A stretch of 39,180 nt of DNA, taken from a virus. Shown one piece after another: positions 21,758 through 30,928 of the stretch. Position 1 is the first letter of the stretch. Every line of letters begins with the position of its first letter. The DNA is taken from IMG/VR virus record IMGVR_UViG_3300042891_000149, positions 1 through 39,180 of that record, one strand, 5' to 3'. The notes beneath the pieces were generated by a model that searched no databases, was not told where the DNA came from, and saw only the letters and a list, made by a program, of their open reading frames with translations. Made by a program: the position numbers and the translations under genes.

Positions 21758-22155
21758 TGGCTACGCATACCGGAAGTGAAGGCACAGTCCGCGTTGGACT
21801 TAATGCCATTGCAGAGATTCGTTCTTATTCTGTCGAAGAAACGGCTGATACCGTCGAAGACTCAAGCATGGGCGACGCATACCGCACTTTTAAAACCACG
21901 CTGAAGGGCTGGTCAGGATCGGTTGACGTATTCTGGGATGAGACTGACACCAATGGTCAGGTTGCTATGACCGTAGGCACAGAAGTAACCATTAACTTCT
22001 TCCCTGAAGGTGCAACGGCTGGTCAAACTGAAAAGTATTACTCTGGCACAGCTATTGTTACTGGTCGCACCGTTACTGGTAGCTTCGACGGCATGGTCGA
22101 ATCCACAATCACGCTTCAAGGCACTGGTGCTTTGACGCTGTCCACCTTGGCGTAA
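21757..22155 (+). CDS. Major tail tube protein, copy 1
   Basis: The 132-aa protein is a single beta-rich domain with the features of siphovirus tail tube subunits: SEGTVRVG, IRSYSVEETADTVEDSSMGD, TLKGWSGSVDVFWDE and TGSFDGMVESTITLQGTG. The tube subunit polymerises around the tape measure in hexameric rings. It is nearly the same length as the next gene and very similar to it. It precedes the gpG-like chaperone gene, as expected for the tube gene. Confidence 0.85.
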   Translation: MATHTGSEGTVRVGLNAIAEIRSYSVEETADTVEDSSMGDAYRTFKTTLKGWSGSVDVFWDETDTNGQVAMTVGTEVTINFFPEGATAGQTEKYYSGTAIVTGRTVTGSFDGMVESTITLQGTGALTLSTLA

Positions 22156-22165
22156 GGACACTTAA

Positions 22166-22558
22166 ATGGCTACTCACACTGGTTCTGAAGGCACTGTTCG
22201 CGTTGGCGCAACTAATGCTGTTCTTGAAATTCGCTCTTATTCGGTTGAAGAAACTGCCGATACCGTCGAAGACTCAAGCATGGGCGATGCCTATAGAAGT
22301 TTCAAAACCACTTTGAAGGGTTGGTCTGGTTCGGTTGATGTGTTCTGGGATGAGTTGGACACCACAGGCCAAGGCGCATTGGTCCCAGGATCAGAAGTCA
22401 ACGTCCGCTTCTACCCAGAAGGCACGACAACGGGCGATATTTATTACACAGGTCAAGCCATTGTAACGGGCAAGACTATCACAGGCAGCTTCGATGGTAT
22501 GGTGGAATCCACTATCACTGTTCAAGGAACAGGGGCTTTGACTAGCGCGGCTGTATAA
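22166..22558 (+). CDS. Major tail tube protein, copy 2 (tandem paralogue)
   Basis: The 130-aa protein is a close paralogue of copy 1. The first 14 residues are identical (MATHTGSEGTVRVG), as are long internal blocks including EETADTVEDSSMGDAYR and TLKGWSGSVDVFWDE. Most changes lie in the loop around residues 65-95, where copy 1 has ATAGQTEKYYSG and copy 2 has TTTGDIYYTG. That pattern suggests a recent duplication with change confined to a surface loop. Both may build a mixed tube, or one may be a minor decorated subunit. Confidence 0.85.
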   Translation: MATHTGSEGTVRVGATNAVLEIRSYSVEETADTVEDSSMGDAYRSFKTTLKGWSGSVDVFWDELDTTGQGALVPGSEVNVRFYPEGTTTGDIYYTGQAIVTGKTITGSFDGMVESTITVQGTGALTSAAV

Positions 22559-22573
22559 TTAGAAGGATAAAAT

Positions 22574-22912
22574 ATGAGTATTGCCAAGCGTATCGCAGAG
22601 CGGACATCGAATAAGCGTCACATCGACGTTGCAGAATGGGGTGATGAAGGCAAGCCAGAGAAGGTCTATTATGGCCCTCTGCTTGCTGGTGAACTGAACC
22701 GCATTCAGCGCAAGCACCCTAACTTTTTGGGTTCCGCATCATTTGATGCAATGGTTGACCTTATCATTCTCAAAGCTGAAAATGGTCAGGGCGAAAAGCT
22801 GTTTACGCTTGAGGACAAGGCTGTTCTGATGCGTGAAGAAGTATCCGTGATCTCGACTGTCGCCGCTGCATTTATGAGCGGAGATAGCGTCGAGGAGCAG
22901 GAAAAAAACTAA
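22574..22912 (+). CDS. Tail assembly chaperone, gpG-like
   Basis: The 112-aa protein follows the tube genes and precedes the tape measure, the place of lambda G. The opening RIAERTSNKRHIDVAEWGDEGKP and PLLAGELNRIQRKHP are typical of this group. Its last codons are GAA AAA AAC TAA, which form a slippery heptamer for -1 frameshifting into the T part. The free G form and the fused GT form bind the tape measure and tube subunits during tail assembly, and neither is in the finished virion. Confidence 0.85.
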   Translation: MSIAKRIAERTSNKRHIDVAEWGDEGKPEKVYYGPLLAGELNRIQRKHPNFLGSASFDAMVDLIILKAENGQGEKLFTLEDKAVLMREEVSVISTVAAAFMSGDSVEEQEKN

Positions 22913-23070
22913 GAAACGATCCGCTTAGGTATAATCTTATTACCTTGGCGGATCGGCTCGGCAAGACCATCGCAGAGATTGAACAAATCTCAATTGAAGA
23001 GTATAACGAATGGGTAGCATTCTTCAAAGTGAGTGAGGAAAACCAGAAGCGTGGCAGAGCAAAATCTTGA
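22574..23070 (+). CDS. gpGT-like fusion made by -1 ribosomal frameshift
   Basis: At A-AAA-AAC (22903-22909) a -1 slip would carry the ribosome past the TAA at 22910 into an open frame that reads from CTA at 22909 to TGA at 23068-23070, adding 53 residues (165 in total). The added segment LADRLGKTIAEIEQISIEEY, then NEWVAFF, is the usual T-domain signature of siphovirus chaperones. No start codon with a good ribosome-binding site could express it alone. It overlaps the start of the tape measure. Confidence 0.88.
22903..22909 (+). other. Slippery heptamer A-AAA-AAC
   Basis: This is a canonical X-XXY-YYZ -1 frameshift site in the correct phase, immediately before the zero-frame stop codon. I did not find a clear downstream pseudoknot by eye. 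Confidence 0.88.
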
Positions 23071-25156
23071 TTTCAATATCATTGCCCATACGCAGGGCAT
23101 GGAGCAAATCGCTAATCTGATTAATCGGGTTGGTGCGCTTGAGGCTGAAACCAAGAAATTAGCTGCTGCCAATACTGGCCTTACAAAGTCTACCGAAGCT
23201 GTTGTTGTCAATGGGAAGCGTTATAACACCGCCCTTGATGCTCAATCAAAGGCCTTGCGTAATGCGCGTCAGGGAACCCAGCAGCTTGGTATGCAAATCA
23301 ACGACTTTGCCACCAGTGTTTCAACTGGCGCAAGTCCTGTTCAAGCATTTAACCAACAAATTGGTCAGGTCGGCTTCGCCCTATCAATGATGGGCGGTAG
23401 GCTTGGCGCGGTTGGAAACTTCCTTGCTGGTCCTTGGGGTGCTGCACTTCTTATCGGAACAATGGCGGTAAGCTATTTAATTGAAACTCTTTCCGCTGGT
23501 AGTGAGGCTGCTGCTAAATTAGATGTTGCTTCATCATCTTTGGGTGAGGCGCAATCATCGCTTGGGGATATGTTTGATATATCTACAGGCAAGATCAAGA
23601 GCAACACAGCCGAAACGCGCCTCAATACGCTTGCCAAAATTGCAAATCTAAGGGTTATGGCGGCAGAAGCCCAAGCGGCTGCTGATGCGCGGTTTAATAA
23701 GATTGTTGACCCAGGTGTTTTTGAACGAGCCAAAAACATTGGAGCAGACGTACTGGGGATGGTATACACCCCTGGTGCGGGTATGTTCCCAGGCGTCTTC
23801 AACAAAGATTTTGTTGCTAACTTGGAGGACAGCCGCAAGGGCGCTGTGGCATTCTATTCGGTTGCAGACGCCGCGTTTAAGGAATTGGCTGCCGGATCAA
23901 AGACCGCTGGCGCAGAAATTGAAAACCTATTCAAGAAGGGTGACAAGAAGTTTCAGCAGTATCTTCTCGATAAGATGAAGTCTTACTCCTATGCAAAGGG
24001 CGCTGAATTAGGGCAGCAATCATTCGATCAAGGAGTTCTTGATTCTGCACTTATAAATCCAGATAAAACAAGGGAAAAAAAGCCCAAGGCTGTTTCAGAA
24101 GCTGATAAACTTCGCGCTGCTCAAGAGGCAGTAATTGCAGAGTATCAGTCAGGAGCCTTGTCGCTTGGTGAATTTGAAACTAAGTTGGTTGCAGTCACAG
24201 ATGCTTTTCAAGATGCTCAAAACCCAGCGCAAGATTGGTTAAAGCAATTCAAGGAAGCCAATGACAATGTTGAAAAGTTCAAAAAATCAACAAATGATCT
24301 GACAACAAAGGCGCTGCCAGATTACATAAACAAACTGCGCGACTTGGAAGCCCAGTATGAAGGTATCCAAAAAAGTGAGAAAATGACAAGCGATCTTCAG
24401 ATCGGCTTTATGAATGCAATTAAGGCTACTGCAACTGGCCCAATAGATACCCTTATTAAAAAGTATGAATCTCTTAATACTGGTATGACGCAGTTTGAGC
24501 AGGATCAGGCTGCGGCGAAAGCTGTGCTTGATGCATTAAGCGCGGAAACTGGCGAAGCCGCTGGCGTTGGTGCTGATGCCGCTAGGGAGGCTATCGGCAG
24601 ACTAGGTCAAGCAATGGAAGACGCTAAAATCAGAGAAAAAAATGAAGAAATAAAGAACTCATTTGAAGCAATTGGCAATGCTGTTGCCAACTCATTTAAG
24701 GGCATGATAACTGGCGCAATGTCTTTTAGGGACGCAATGAAAGGTATCATTGGTGCAGTCATTGATGAGTTGTTTAGGCTTTATGTTGTTCAACAGATTG
24801 TTGGCGTAGTAAAAGGCGCATTAGCAGGTATTGGCCTACCAGTACCTGCCTTACCAGGTAAGGCAGTGGGTGGATCAGTAACGGGCAATAAGCCCTACAT
24901 GGTCGGCGAACGAGGCCCAGAACTATTTGTTCCTGGCGGCAACGGCACAATCATTCCAAACCAAAACGTGCGTGGCGGTGGTGGGGGAAGCAACATCAGC
25001 GTCAATGTTGACGCTCGTGGCTCAAACGATCCGGCAGCAGTCCGCGCTCAGGTTCAACAGGGCATCCTTGAGGCTGCTCCGGCAATCATAGCGGCGGCAG
25101 AGTCACGCACAATCTCAAACCTTCGTAGGCCGCGCCTCGGTGGAGCAATGCAGTAA
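23051..25156 (+). CDS. Tail tape measure protein
   Basis: From the GTG at 23051 the protein is about 701 aa; a GTG at 23033 is possible. It has an N-terminal helical region, a hydrophobic segment near residues 110-150 (GAVGNFLAGPWGAALLIGTM), long coiled-coil-like stretches in the middle, and a second hydrophobic region near 580. It ends with GGSVTGNKPYMVGERGPELF, a signature common near the C-terminus of siphovirus tape measures. It sets tail length and may help DNA enter the cell. With roughly 0.15 nm per residue as a rule of thumb, the tail would be near 100 nm. Confidence 0.9.
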   Translation: MAEQNLDFNIIAHTQGMEQIANLINRVGALEAETKKLAAANTGLTKSTEAVVVNGKRYNTALDAQSKALRNARQGTQQLGMQINDFATSVSTGASPVQAFNQQIGQVGFALSMMGGRLGAVGNFLAGPWGAALLIGTMAVSYLIETLSAGSEAAAKLDVASSSLGEAQSSLGDMFDISTGKIKSNTAETRLNTLAKIANLRVMAAEAQAAADARFNKIVDPGVFERAKNIGADVLGMVYTPGAGMFPGVFNKDFVANLEDSRKGAVAFYSVADAAFKELAAGSKTAGAEIENLFKKGDKKFQQYLLDKMKSYSYAKGAELGQQSFDQGVLDSALINPDKTREKKPKAVSEADKLRAAQEAVIAEYQSGALSLGEFETKLVAVTDAFQDAQNPAQDWLKQFKEANDNVEKFKKSTNDLTTKALPDYINKLRDLEAQYEGIQKSEKMTSDLQIGFMNAIKATATGPIDTLIKKYESLNTGMTQFEQDQAAAKAVLDALSAETGEAAGVGADAAREAIGRLGQAMEDAKIREKNEEIKNSFEAIGNAVANSFKGMITGAMSFRDAMKGIIGAVIDELFRLYVVQQIVGVVKGALAGIGLPVPALPGKAVGGSVTGNKPYMVGERGPELFVPGGNGTIIPNQNVRGGGGGSNISVNVDARGSNDPAAVRAQVQQGILEAAPAIIAAAESRTISNLRRPRLGGAMQ

Positions 25157-25746
25157 TGGCTACAATTACATATCCTTCAACGCCAAGGCCACAGGGCATG
25201 GCATGGCGGCTGGTTATGCCAGCGCAGACCAACGTATCTGATTGGACGGGACGGCGTCAGACGCTTGCCTCTGGCCGTGGCTGGTGGGAAGCCCAGATTA
25301 CTTTCCCTCCAATTGTAGGCACACTTAGCATCAATGCTTGGCGCTCTTTCATTGCCAAATCGCGTGGTGCGGCAAACGACTTTCAGGTTCCCGTCGATCC
25401 TGTTGCGCAGTCGGCTGCAACAGCAACCCCACTGGTGAACGGCGCTGCTCAGACAGGCCGGACGCTGAACACTGATGGCTGGCCTCTGTCCACTACCGTC
25501 TTACAGGCGGGTCAGTTCGTGACCATTAACAACCAGCTTTTGCAGTTGACTGAGAACGTAACATCCAACGGCTCTGGCGTGGCTGTGCTGACGTTCGAGC
25601 CACCTGTCAGGGTTTCGCCCTCGGACAATGCTGCGATTGAATACAAGAACCCATATTGCCTAATGTATCTGGTAGAGGAGCCAACGCTTTCAGTTGAGAC
25701 AGGTTATGTGTATAGCCTCTCGCTGAACTTACGGGAGTCCTTCTAA
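25156..25746 (+). CDS. Minor tail protein, probable distal tail component
   Basis: The 196-aa protein is coupled to the tape measure end by TAATG. It is beta-rich, with an early MAWRLVMPAQTNVSDWTG, WWEAQITFPPIVG, RSFIAKSRGAANDFQVPV and a C-terminal LSVETGYVYSLSLNLRESF. Its place directly after the tape measure is that of distal tail (lambda M-like) proteins, which cap the tube and attach the tip. The exact family is not recognised. Confidence 0.7.
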   Translation: MATITYPSTPRPQGMAWRLVMPAQTNVSDWTGRRQTLASGRGWWEAQITFPPIVGTLSINAWRSFIAKSRGAANDFQVPVDPVAQSAATATPLVNGAAQTGRTLNTDGWPLSTTVLQAGQFVTINNQLLQLTENVTSNGSGVAVLTFEPPVRVSPSDNAAIEYKNPYCLMYLVEEPTLSVETGYVYSLSLNLRESF

Positions 25747-26378
25747 TGGTTGATGCAACCACACAGGCCGCGCTTGAAGCCACAGTCGTTAATTGGCGGG
25801 TGCTTATTTACGCTGACTTTGTTGGCGATGTCCTGCGCGGGACAAGCGGCATTTATAACAAAACAATATCAGGATCAGGTGATTCTGAACTGGATGGGAC
25901 TTATGAGGGCTTCGATCACAACCTGATACAAGTAAGTCCAGTAAAGCATAATGAGCAAGGTGCAGACACAGTCAGCATTTCCATGAGTGGCTTGATTGTA
26001 AATAATGCTGACTTTTTAGCTATTATTGGCGATAAATCAAAATGGCAGGGTCGTATTGCGCGTCTTTGGTTTTATTGCGTTGACCAAAACGAAAATCAAG
26101 TCGGCTCTATAATTCCATATTACACCGGATACATGAATGAAGTTGGCATAAACGGAAACTCCAGTACGCAGACAGTTACGCTTACAATAGAAAATTATTT
26201 AGTTAGCATCGCTGGCGCACAGAATAAAACTTACCTTATTCAAAACATCTTTGATGCTGGCGACCTAAGCGGTGAGGCATCTATCTCTGCTGCCAACGGT
26301 ATGGCGGAGGCTGGCAACTACGGCTACGGTGGTGGCGGTGGCGGTTACAGCGATGGAAGCAACGGAAACTATCGATGA
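25746..26378 (+). CDS. Minor tail protein (gpL/DUF2163-like position)
   Basis: The 210-aa protein opens with TTQAALEATVVNWRVLIYADF and continues beta-rich with VSPVKHNEQGADTVSISMSG, typical of tail-tip hub proteins in the place of lambda L. It lacks the cysteines that bind an Fe-S cluster in lambda gpL and has a glycine-rich C-terminus (YGYGGGGGGYSDGSNGNYR). It overlaps the peptidase-like gene by 4 bases. A hub or tip role is inferred from order. Confidence 0.7.
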   Translation: MVDATTQAALEATVVNWRVLIYADFVGDVLRGTSGIYNKTISGSGDSELDGTYEGFDHNLIQVSPVKHNEQGADTVSISMSGLIVNNADFLAIIGDKSKWQGRIARLWFYCVDQNENQVGSIIPYYTGYMNEVGINGNSSTQTVTLTIENYLVSIAGAQNKTYLIQNIFDAGDLSGEASISAANGMAEAGNYGYGGGGGGYSDGSNGNYR

Positions 26379-26773
26379 GAATATCTGCTTGGGAAGAAGC
26401 TTTAGCTGACTACATTGCCATCAAAAGGCATGAGCCGTTTGAGTATGGCGTAAATGACTGCTGTCTGTTCGCGGCTGGCGCTGTAATCGCGGTCACGGGT
26501 GAAGACCCTATGCCTGAGTTCCGTGGCAAGTACGACAGCCTTAAGGGCAGCCTTAAAGTCATCAAAGAGATTGGCGCAGGGACACTTGAAGCGACGATGG
26601 ATTCAAAGTTCTTGGAAATAGAAATAGGTCATGCCCAGCGCGGAGACTTGGCTTTCTTTGATGATAGCGTTGGTGTAGTAATGGGCAACTTCGCTTATTT
26701 TGTTTCAGACGATGGGCTAGAGCGCGTTAACCGATCCCTATGGGACAAATGCTGGGGTGTTGGCCGTGGGTAA
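26375..26773 (+). CDS. NlpC/P60-like or DUF6950 tail-tip protein (gpK-like)
   Basis: The 132-aa protein has an early FEYGVNDCCLFAAGAV, with Cys29 in the place of the NlpC/P60 catalytic cysteine, and HAQRGDLAFFDD further on, where His and the RGD turn fit the fold. Proteins of this kind lie between the L-like and J-like genes and may cleave peptidoglycan as the tail tip enters the cell. The catalytic triad is not fully clear, so activity is uncertain. It overlaps the next gene. Confidence 0.75.
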   Translation: MRISAWEEALADYIAIKRHEPFEYGVNDCCLFAAGAVIAVTGEDPMPEFRGKYDSLKGSLKVIKEIGAGTLEATMDSKFLEIEIGHAQRGDLAFFDDSVGVVMGNFAYFVSDDGLERVNRSLWDKCWGVGRG

Positions 26774-29700
26774 GGTTTTAAAAACAATTGCGATGGTTGC
26801 GGCAATAGGCGCTTTGATTGTTGCCACTGGCGGACTTGCGCTTTTTGGAACAACCGCAGGAATAACACTTTTTGGCATTAGTGCAGGGACGCTGACACTC
26901 GTAAGCCTTGGCGCTGGTATTATGGCAACCTTGCTGACGCCAAGGCCTAAGTTGCCGCCAACGCAAATTTCTAGGCTTAACGTCAGCCTTGATCCGTCCA
27001 CGCCGCGCAAGGTTGTGTTCGGCACAACAGCCATGCCGCTTGATATGCGCTACCATGAATCCAGTGGAACTGACCAAGAATATGTTGATTACATTGTTGC
27101 CTTGGCTGCACATAAAGTTACGTCAATTAGCGAAATATGGTTTGAAGAAAAGCAAGCATGGACACTGGCTAGCGGCGTTACAGGCACTTATTCTGGTTAT
27201 CTAAATGTTGACGTTCGCACTGAGGGAACTGCTGGCAATTACATTTCCATTAATGGTGGTGGTAAATGGGGTTCAAGCCGCCGCCTTACTGGTTGCGCTT
27301 ATTTGCATCTTCGCATCAAGCGTACTGGCAATGATAAAAAAGCAGAAAGTCCACTGGCAAACGGCTTACCTAGCCGCATAACTGTTATTGGCGATGGCGC
27401 TCTTCTTTACGATCCACGCAAAGATAGCACTGTCCCTGGCGGCTCTGGTACACACCGCGCCACAGACCAAAGCACTTGGGGCGCATACACAAATGCGGAT
27501 GACACCGATAACCCTGCCCTGCAACTGCTATGGTGGATGTTAGGCTGGGAAATTAATGGCAAATTATCAGTTGGATGCGGTGTCCCTTATACTCGCATCG
27601 ACATGGAGTCGTTTATTACGGCTGCAAACATTTGTGATGAAAACGTCACGCTGGCAATAGGCGGAACCCAAAAGCGTTATCGCACCAGTGGAACGGCGTC
27701 CGATACTGATGATCGTTTAGAAATTATTAATAACTTTCTTGCTTCGATGAACGGTACGCTTCGTGACAATGGTGGCAAGTTAACCGTAACGGTAATGAAG
27801 AATGATCTTGCTGATTATGTTCTGACCTTTAACGAGAACGACATTCTTGGTGAGTTTGATTGGCAGCAGACAGGTGGTCTGACAGAAAATTATAACGTGG
27901 CCCGTGGCCGATATGTTGATCCATCATCAAATAGTCTTTATCAAATGGTGGACTATCCAGAAGTAGGCTTTGCCTCACCGGATGGTGTTGAGCGCGTTAT
28001 GTCAGTTGATCTTCCATACATTGAGGATGGTCGCCGCGCCCAACGTATCGCCAACCAGATATTGCAGCGCAACCAATATCGTGGAATGCTGTCGATCACT
28101 TTTAACGCCAAAGCTTTGGGCTGTCAGGTTGGAGACATTGTGCGCATCAGCCTTGAGGCCCTTGGCTGGTCGAACAAGCTGTTTCGCGTTGTGACCCAAG
28201 AGATTCGCTTTGACGGCCAAGTGCCAATGAGATTGGTAGAAGAAAACGCTGCTATTTACGCATGGGATGCTGACGATGTTGCTCCGATAACACCGACTGC
28301 GCCGACCATTTACAATCCGCTTAACAGCCCATTTATTCTTGGGATTGAGCAGACATTCGATCTAATCGCAAAGCTTGACGATGATGGAATCATAACCATA
28401 GATGAGAAAATCCGTATTCTCATACCGAAGGCTGCTGAACTAGAAAGCTCATATCAGGCGCTGTTTTCAATAGCGACCACACGGGCTATTTCGACAACGA
28501 ATGTCAACGCGAAGAGGACCGCTTGGCTCAATCTGCTTGCTGCTATTACGCCAGATTGGGATGACACAACCGAAGATTCACCAGTTGTTCGTAACAGCTT
28601 AGACACTGCTTTGCAGGAATATGTAAACGAACTTGAGTTGCTGAATAAGGCTGTAGCGGAATATACCACACGAAACGTCAACAGGGGCGAGTGGTCAGGC
28701 TCGTCCGTGTCATACATTGTTGGCGATTTTGTGCAGCGCAACGGATCAAGTTATTCCGTAATCATTGCCCATACATCAACGGCTCTTAACGGCCCTCCTG
28801 GAGCAAACTGGGCGCTACTGGCTTCGCAAGGCACTGACGGCGCTCCTGGCGCTCCTGGTGCAGACGGTGCAGACGGTGCAGACGGTGCTGACGGCGCTCC
28901 TGGCGCGGACGGAACTCCAGCAATAACTGGCTACCTTACCAGCGAGGCTGTTCAGCTATTTGCTTATGCCAATGGCGGTGTTGTTTCCTATACACCAGCA
29001 TCCGGCAGCTTTAAGGTGTTTAGCGGCAATACGGATGTAAGTTCATCGTTTGCGCTTTCGACCCTGAGCAACCCACAGGCGCTGACCGTTGGGTATGTCG
29101 GACGTACCTATTCGGTCACGGCTGGCTTTGATGCCAACGAGGATACAGCCAGCCTTACGATCCGCGCCACCGGATCAGGAACCTATACTGGCGTAACAAT
29201 CGACAAGGTGTTCTCGCTGTCCAAGGCAAAGGGCGGTTATGAAATCGTTGCTACACTGCCTACGACAAACTTGTTTGAAGGCCGCGTTGTTTTCCTAACA
29301 TCAGACGACAAGCTGTATCGCTACACTGGGACTGCATGGACAGCGGCGGTTCCGGCGCTTGATATTACGGGAACCTTGGCCGATGCGCAGATTGCAGCCT
29401 TGGCTGCGTCTAAGATTACAGGACAGCTATCAGATAGCCAGTTGGCCGCGATAGCTGCCGCCAAATTGACGGGTCAGATTACCGGAACTCAGATCACTGA
29501 TGGGGCCATATCAACTGCAAAATTGATGGCTGGCTCTGTTACATCAAATGAAATTGCGGCAAATACGATTGTCGCTGCTGATATTGCGTCCGGCACTATT
29601 ACTGCCACGCAAATTGCTGCGGCAACAATCACGGGTGCAAAGATTGCGGCTGGTACAATCGCAGCTGGTAATATCGCGGCTAACACTATTACGGCAAACG

Positions 29701-29939
29701 AAATTGCTGCGAACACAATCACTGCCACACAGATTGCAAGCAACGCTATAACTGCGGATGAAATAGCGGCTGGTGCGGTAACGGCAGCGAAGATTGGCGT
29801 TACAGAACTCTCTGCCATCACAGCAACCGTTGGGACACTGCGGACGGCTACCACTGGGGCGAGGCTTGAGATTGCAAGCAATCAGATCAGGGTGTATGAT
29901 TCCAGCAACGTGCTGCGCGTTCGTTTGGGGATTTGGTAA
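26766..29939 (+). CDS. Tail tip / host-specificity protein J-like, with collagen-like and decapeptide repeats
   Basis: The GTG at 26766 has GGGG about 8 bases upstream; GTG 26757 is an alternative. The protein (about 1057 aa) begins with hydrophobic segments (about 5-60), then a J-like central part (PRKVVFGTTAMPLDMRYHES, DYIVALAAHKVTSISEIWF) up to about residue 510. Then follow a carbohydrate-binding-like NRGEWSGSSVSYIVGDFVQR, a collagen-like Gly-X-Y run at about 689-717, and 10-residue repeats at about 890-1020 (units such as ANTITANEIA, ANTITATQIA, SNAITADEIA). It should form the trimeric tip fibre that reaches the receptor. The 30-nt repeats could expand or contract. Confidence 0.9.
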   Translation: MGKVLKTIAMVAAIGALIVATGGLALFGTTAGITLFGISAGTLTLVSLGAGIMATLLTPRPKLPPTQISRLNVSLDPSTPRKVVFGTTAMPLDMRYHESSGTDQEYVDYIVALAAHKVTSISEIWFEEKQAWTLASGVTGTYSGYLNVDVRTEGTAGNYISINGGGKWGSSRRLTGCAYLHLRIKRTGNDKKAESPLANGLPSRITVIGDGALLYDPRKDSTVPGGSGTHRATDQSTWGAYTNADDTDNPALQLLWWMLGWEINGKLSVGCGVPYTRIDMESFITAANICDENVTLAIGGTQKRYRTSGTASDTDDRLEIINNFLASMNGTLRDNGGKLTVTVMKNDLADYVLTFNENDILGEFDWQQTGGLTENYNVARGRYVDPSSNSLYQMVDYPEVGFASPDGVERVMSVDLPYIEDGRRAQRIANQILQRNQYRGMLSITFNAKALGCQVGDIVRISLEALGWSNKLFRVVTQEIRFDGQVPMRLVEENAAIYAWDADDVAPITPTAPTIYNPLNSPFILGIEQTFDLIAKLDDDGIITIDEKIRILIPKAAELESSYQALFSIATTRAISTTNVNAKRTAWLNLLAAITPDWDDTTEDSPVVRNSLDTALQEYVNELELLNKAVAEYTTRNVNRGEWSGSSVSYIVGDFVQRNGSSYSVIIAHTSTALNGPPGANWALLASQGTDGAPGAPGADGADGADGADGAPGADGTPAITGYLTSEAVQLFAYANGGVVSYTPASGSFKVFSGNTDVSSSFALSTLSNPQALTVGYVGRTYSVTAGFDANEDTASLTIRATGSGTYTGVTIDKVFSLSKAKGGYEIVATLPTTNLFEGRVVFLTSDDKLYRYTGTAWTAAVPALDITGTLADAQIAALAASKITGQLSDSQLAAIAAAKLTGQITGTQITDGAISTAKLMAGSVTSNEIAANTIVAADIASGTITATQIAAATITGAKIAAGTIAAGNIAANTITANEIAANTITATQIASNAITADEIAAGAVTAAKIGVTELSAITATVGTLRTATTGARLEIASNQIRVYDSSNVLRVRLGIW

Positions 29940-30229
29940 TGCCACAGGGACTGCAAGTTTTTGATGCCTCTGGCAACATTCTTTTAGATACATCAACCAT
30001 AGTGATGAAGAGGATGATTTCTTATCCGGTAACTGTAACCAGCACATCACCCAACACTATAGCTTTGAGTGTTCCTGCAACAAACACGGTTTTGGGTGCT
30101 ATTGCAGTTCCGGTTTCGACAGGAGCGGCATCGGAAGTGATAGGAATAGAGTTAAGCGGCTCTAATCTTATTTGGACTGCGCGGGTAAACAATGGATTAA
30201 ATTATAGTTTGGATGTGTTGATAGCATGA
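29939..30229 (+). CDS. Small tail-tip or fibre-associated protein (96 aa)
   Basis: The start overlaps the J-like stop (TAATG). The opening MPQGLQVFDASGNILLDT is a phrase often seen in small proteins after J-like genes. The rest is beta-rich with Ser/Thr/Val repeats (YPVTVTSTSPNTIALSVP). It is probably a virion component at the tip. No exact function is known. Confidence 0.7.
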   Translation: MPQGLQVFDASGNILLDTSTIVMKRMISYPVTVTSTSPNTIALSVPATNTVLGAIAVPVSTGAASEVIGIELSGSNLIWTARVNNGLNYSLDVLIA

Positions 30230-30885
30230 CTGCTCTTTTTGAAGCCTATGATGATACAGGGAAATTGCAGCTTACTACGGAAGCTGTGACTTACTATGTA
30301 TCCAACTCCTACTCTGTAACCACTACTAGTATGGGTGGCGGTGGCTATGGTCAGGTGATTATTAGCATTCCTAATTCAACTGATCTGGTTGCCTTTCGCT
30401 GTACAAATGGGATCAACATTTCAGGATACCGTGAGTTATCAAGCTACAGGTTTATTACTCAGACACCAGTCTGCACCATCCAGATTAAGATACTTAGTCT
30501 TGTAAGAAACCTAAGCCCAACAGCAGACACCTTTGGGCTGCAATTGTTTGCGCCAGATGGTACGCTTCAATTCTCAGCAGCACGAAACATGTCCTTTTTC
30601 TTGGATAGCGTATCTGTTTTTGGCGAAGATGGAATCGGTGATGTTGGGGAAACAATGACCTTTGCTTCCGGCAGCAATCCCTATGCAATTATCGCTGGGA
30701 CTGAATATACAGGCTATACTGGCTGGGATGAGTTTGATAGTTTCCAACGCATAATCAATGTGGCTTATATGAACGCTACTACAATAGGCGTTGAAAGCGT
30801 GACCATAAATGATTGGCCCAGCTTGCCCGGTGGAAGTGGCGGTTATGGCGTTGGTGGGACTTATACTGTTTTCGCAGTCTCTTGA
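30226..30885 (+). CDS. Tail-associated protein of unknown function (219 aa)
   Basis: It is coupled to the previous gene by ATGA and also opens with an F-E-A-Y-D-D-T-G-K-L-Q-L phrase similar in style to its neighbour (VFDASGNILLD), which suggests a shared N-terminal domain. It is beta-rich, has a glycine patch (TSMGGGGYGQVIISIP) and a glycine-rich end (PGGSGGYGVGGTYTVFAVS). It may be a small fibre or tip decoration. Confidence 0.65.
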   Translation: MTALFEAYDDTGKLQLTTEAVTYYVSNSYSVTTTSMGGGGYGQVIISIPNSTDLVAFRCTNGINISGYRELSSYRFITQTPVCTIQIKILSLVRNLSPTADTFGLQLFAPDGTLQFSAARNMSFFLDSVSVFGEDGIGDVGETMTFASGSNPYAIIAGTEYTGYTGWDEFDSFQRIINVAYMNATTIGVESVTINDWPSLPGGSGGYGVGGTYTVFAVS

Positions 30886-30928
30886 ATACCCAGTTGGCAT
30901 CCAATCCATAAAATGATAGGAAGAAGTT

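Noticed and set aside
29489-29881. Long hydrophobic reverse-strand ORF opposite the J-like repeat region
   Set aside because: It is the antisense reading of the decapeptide repeats; the Ala/Ile/Val richness comes from the repeat, and there is no start signal.
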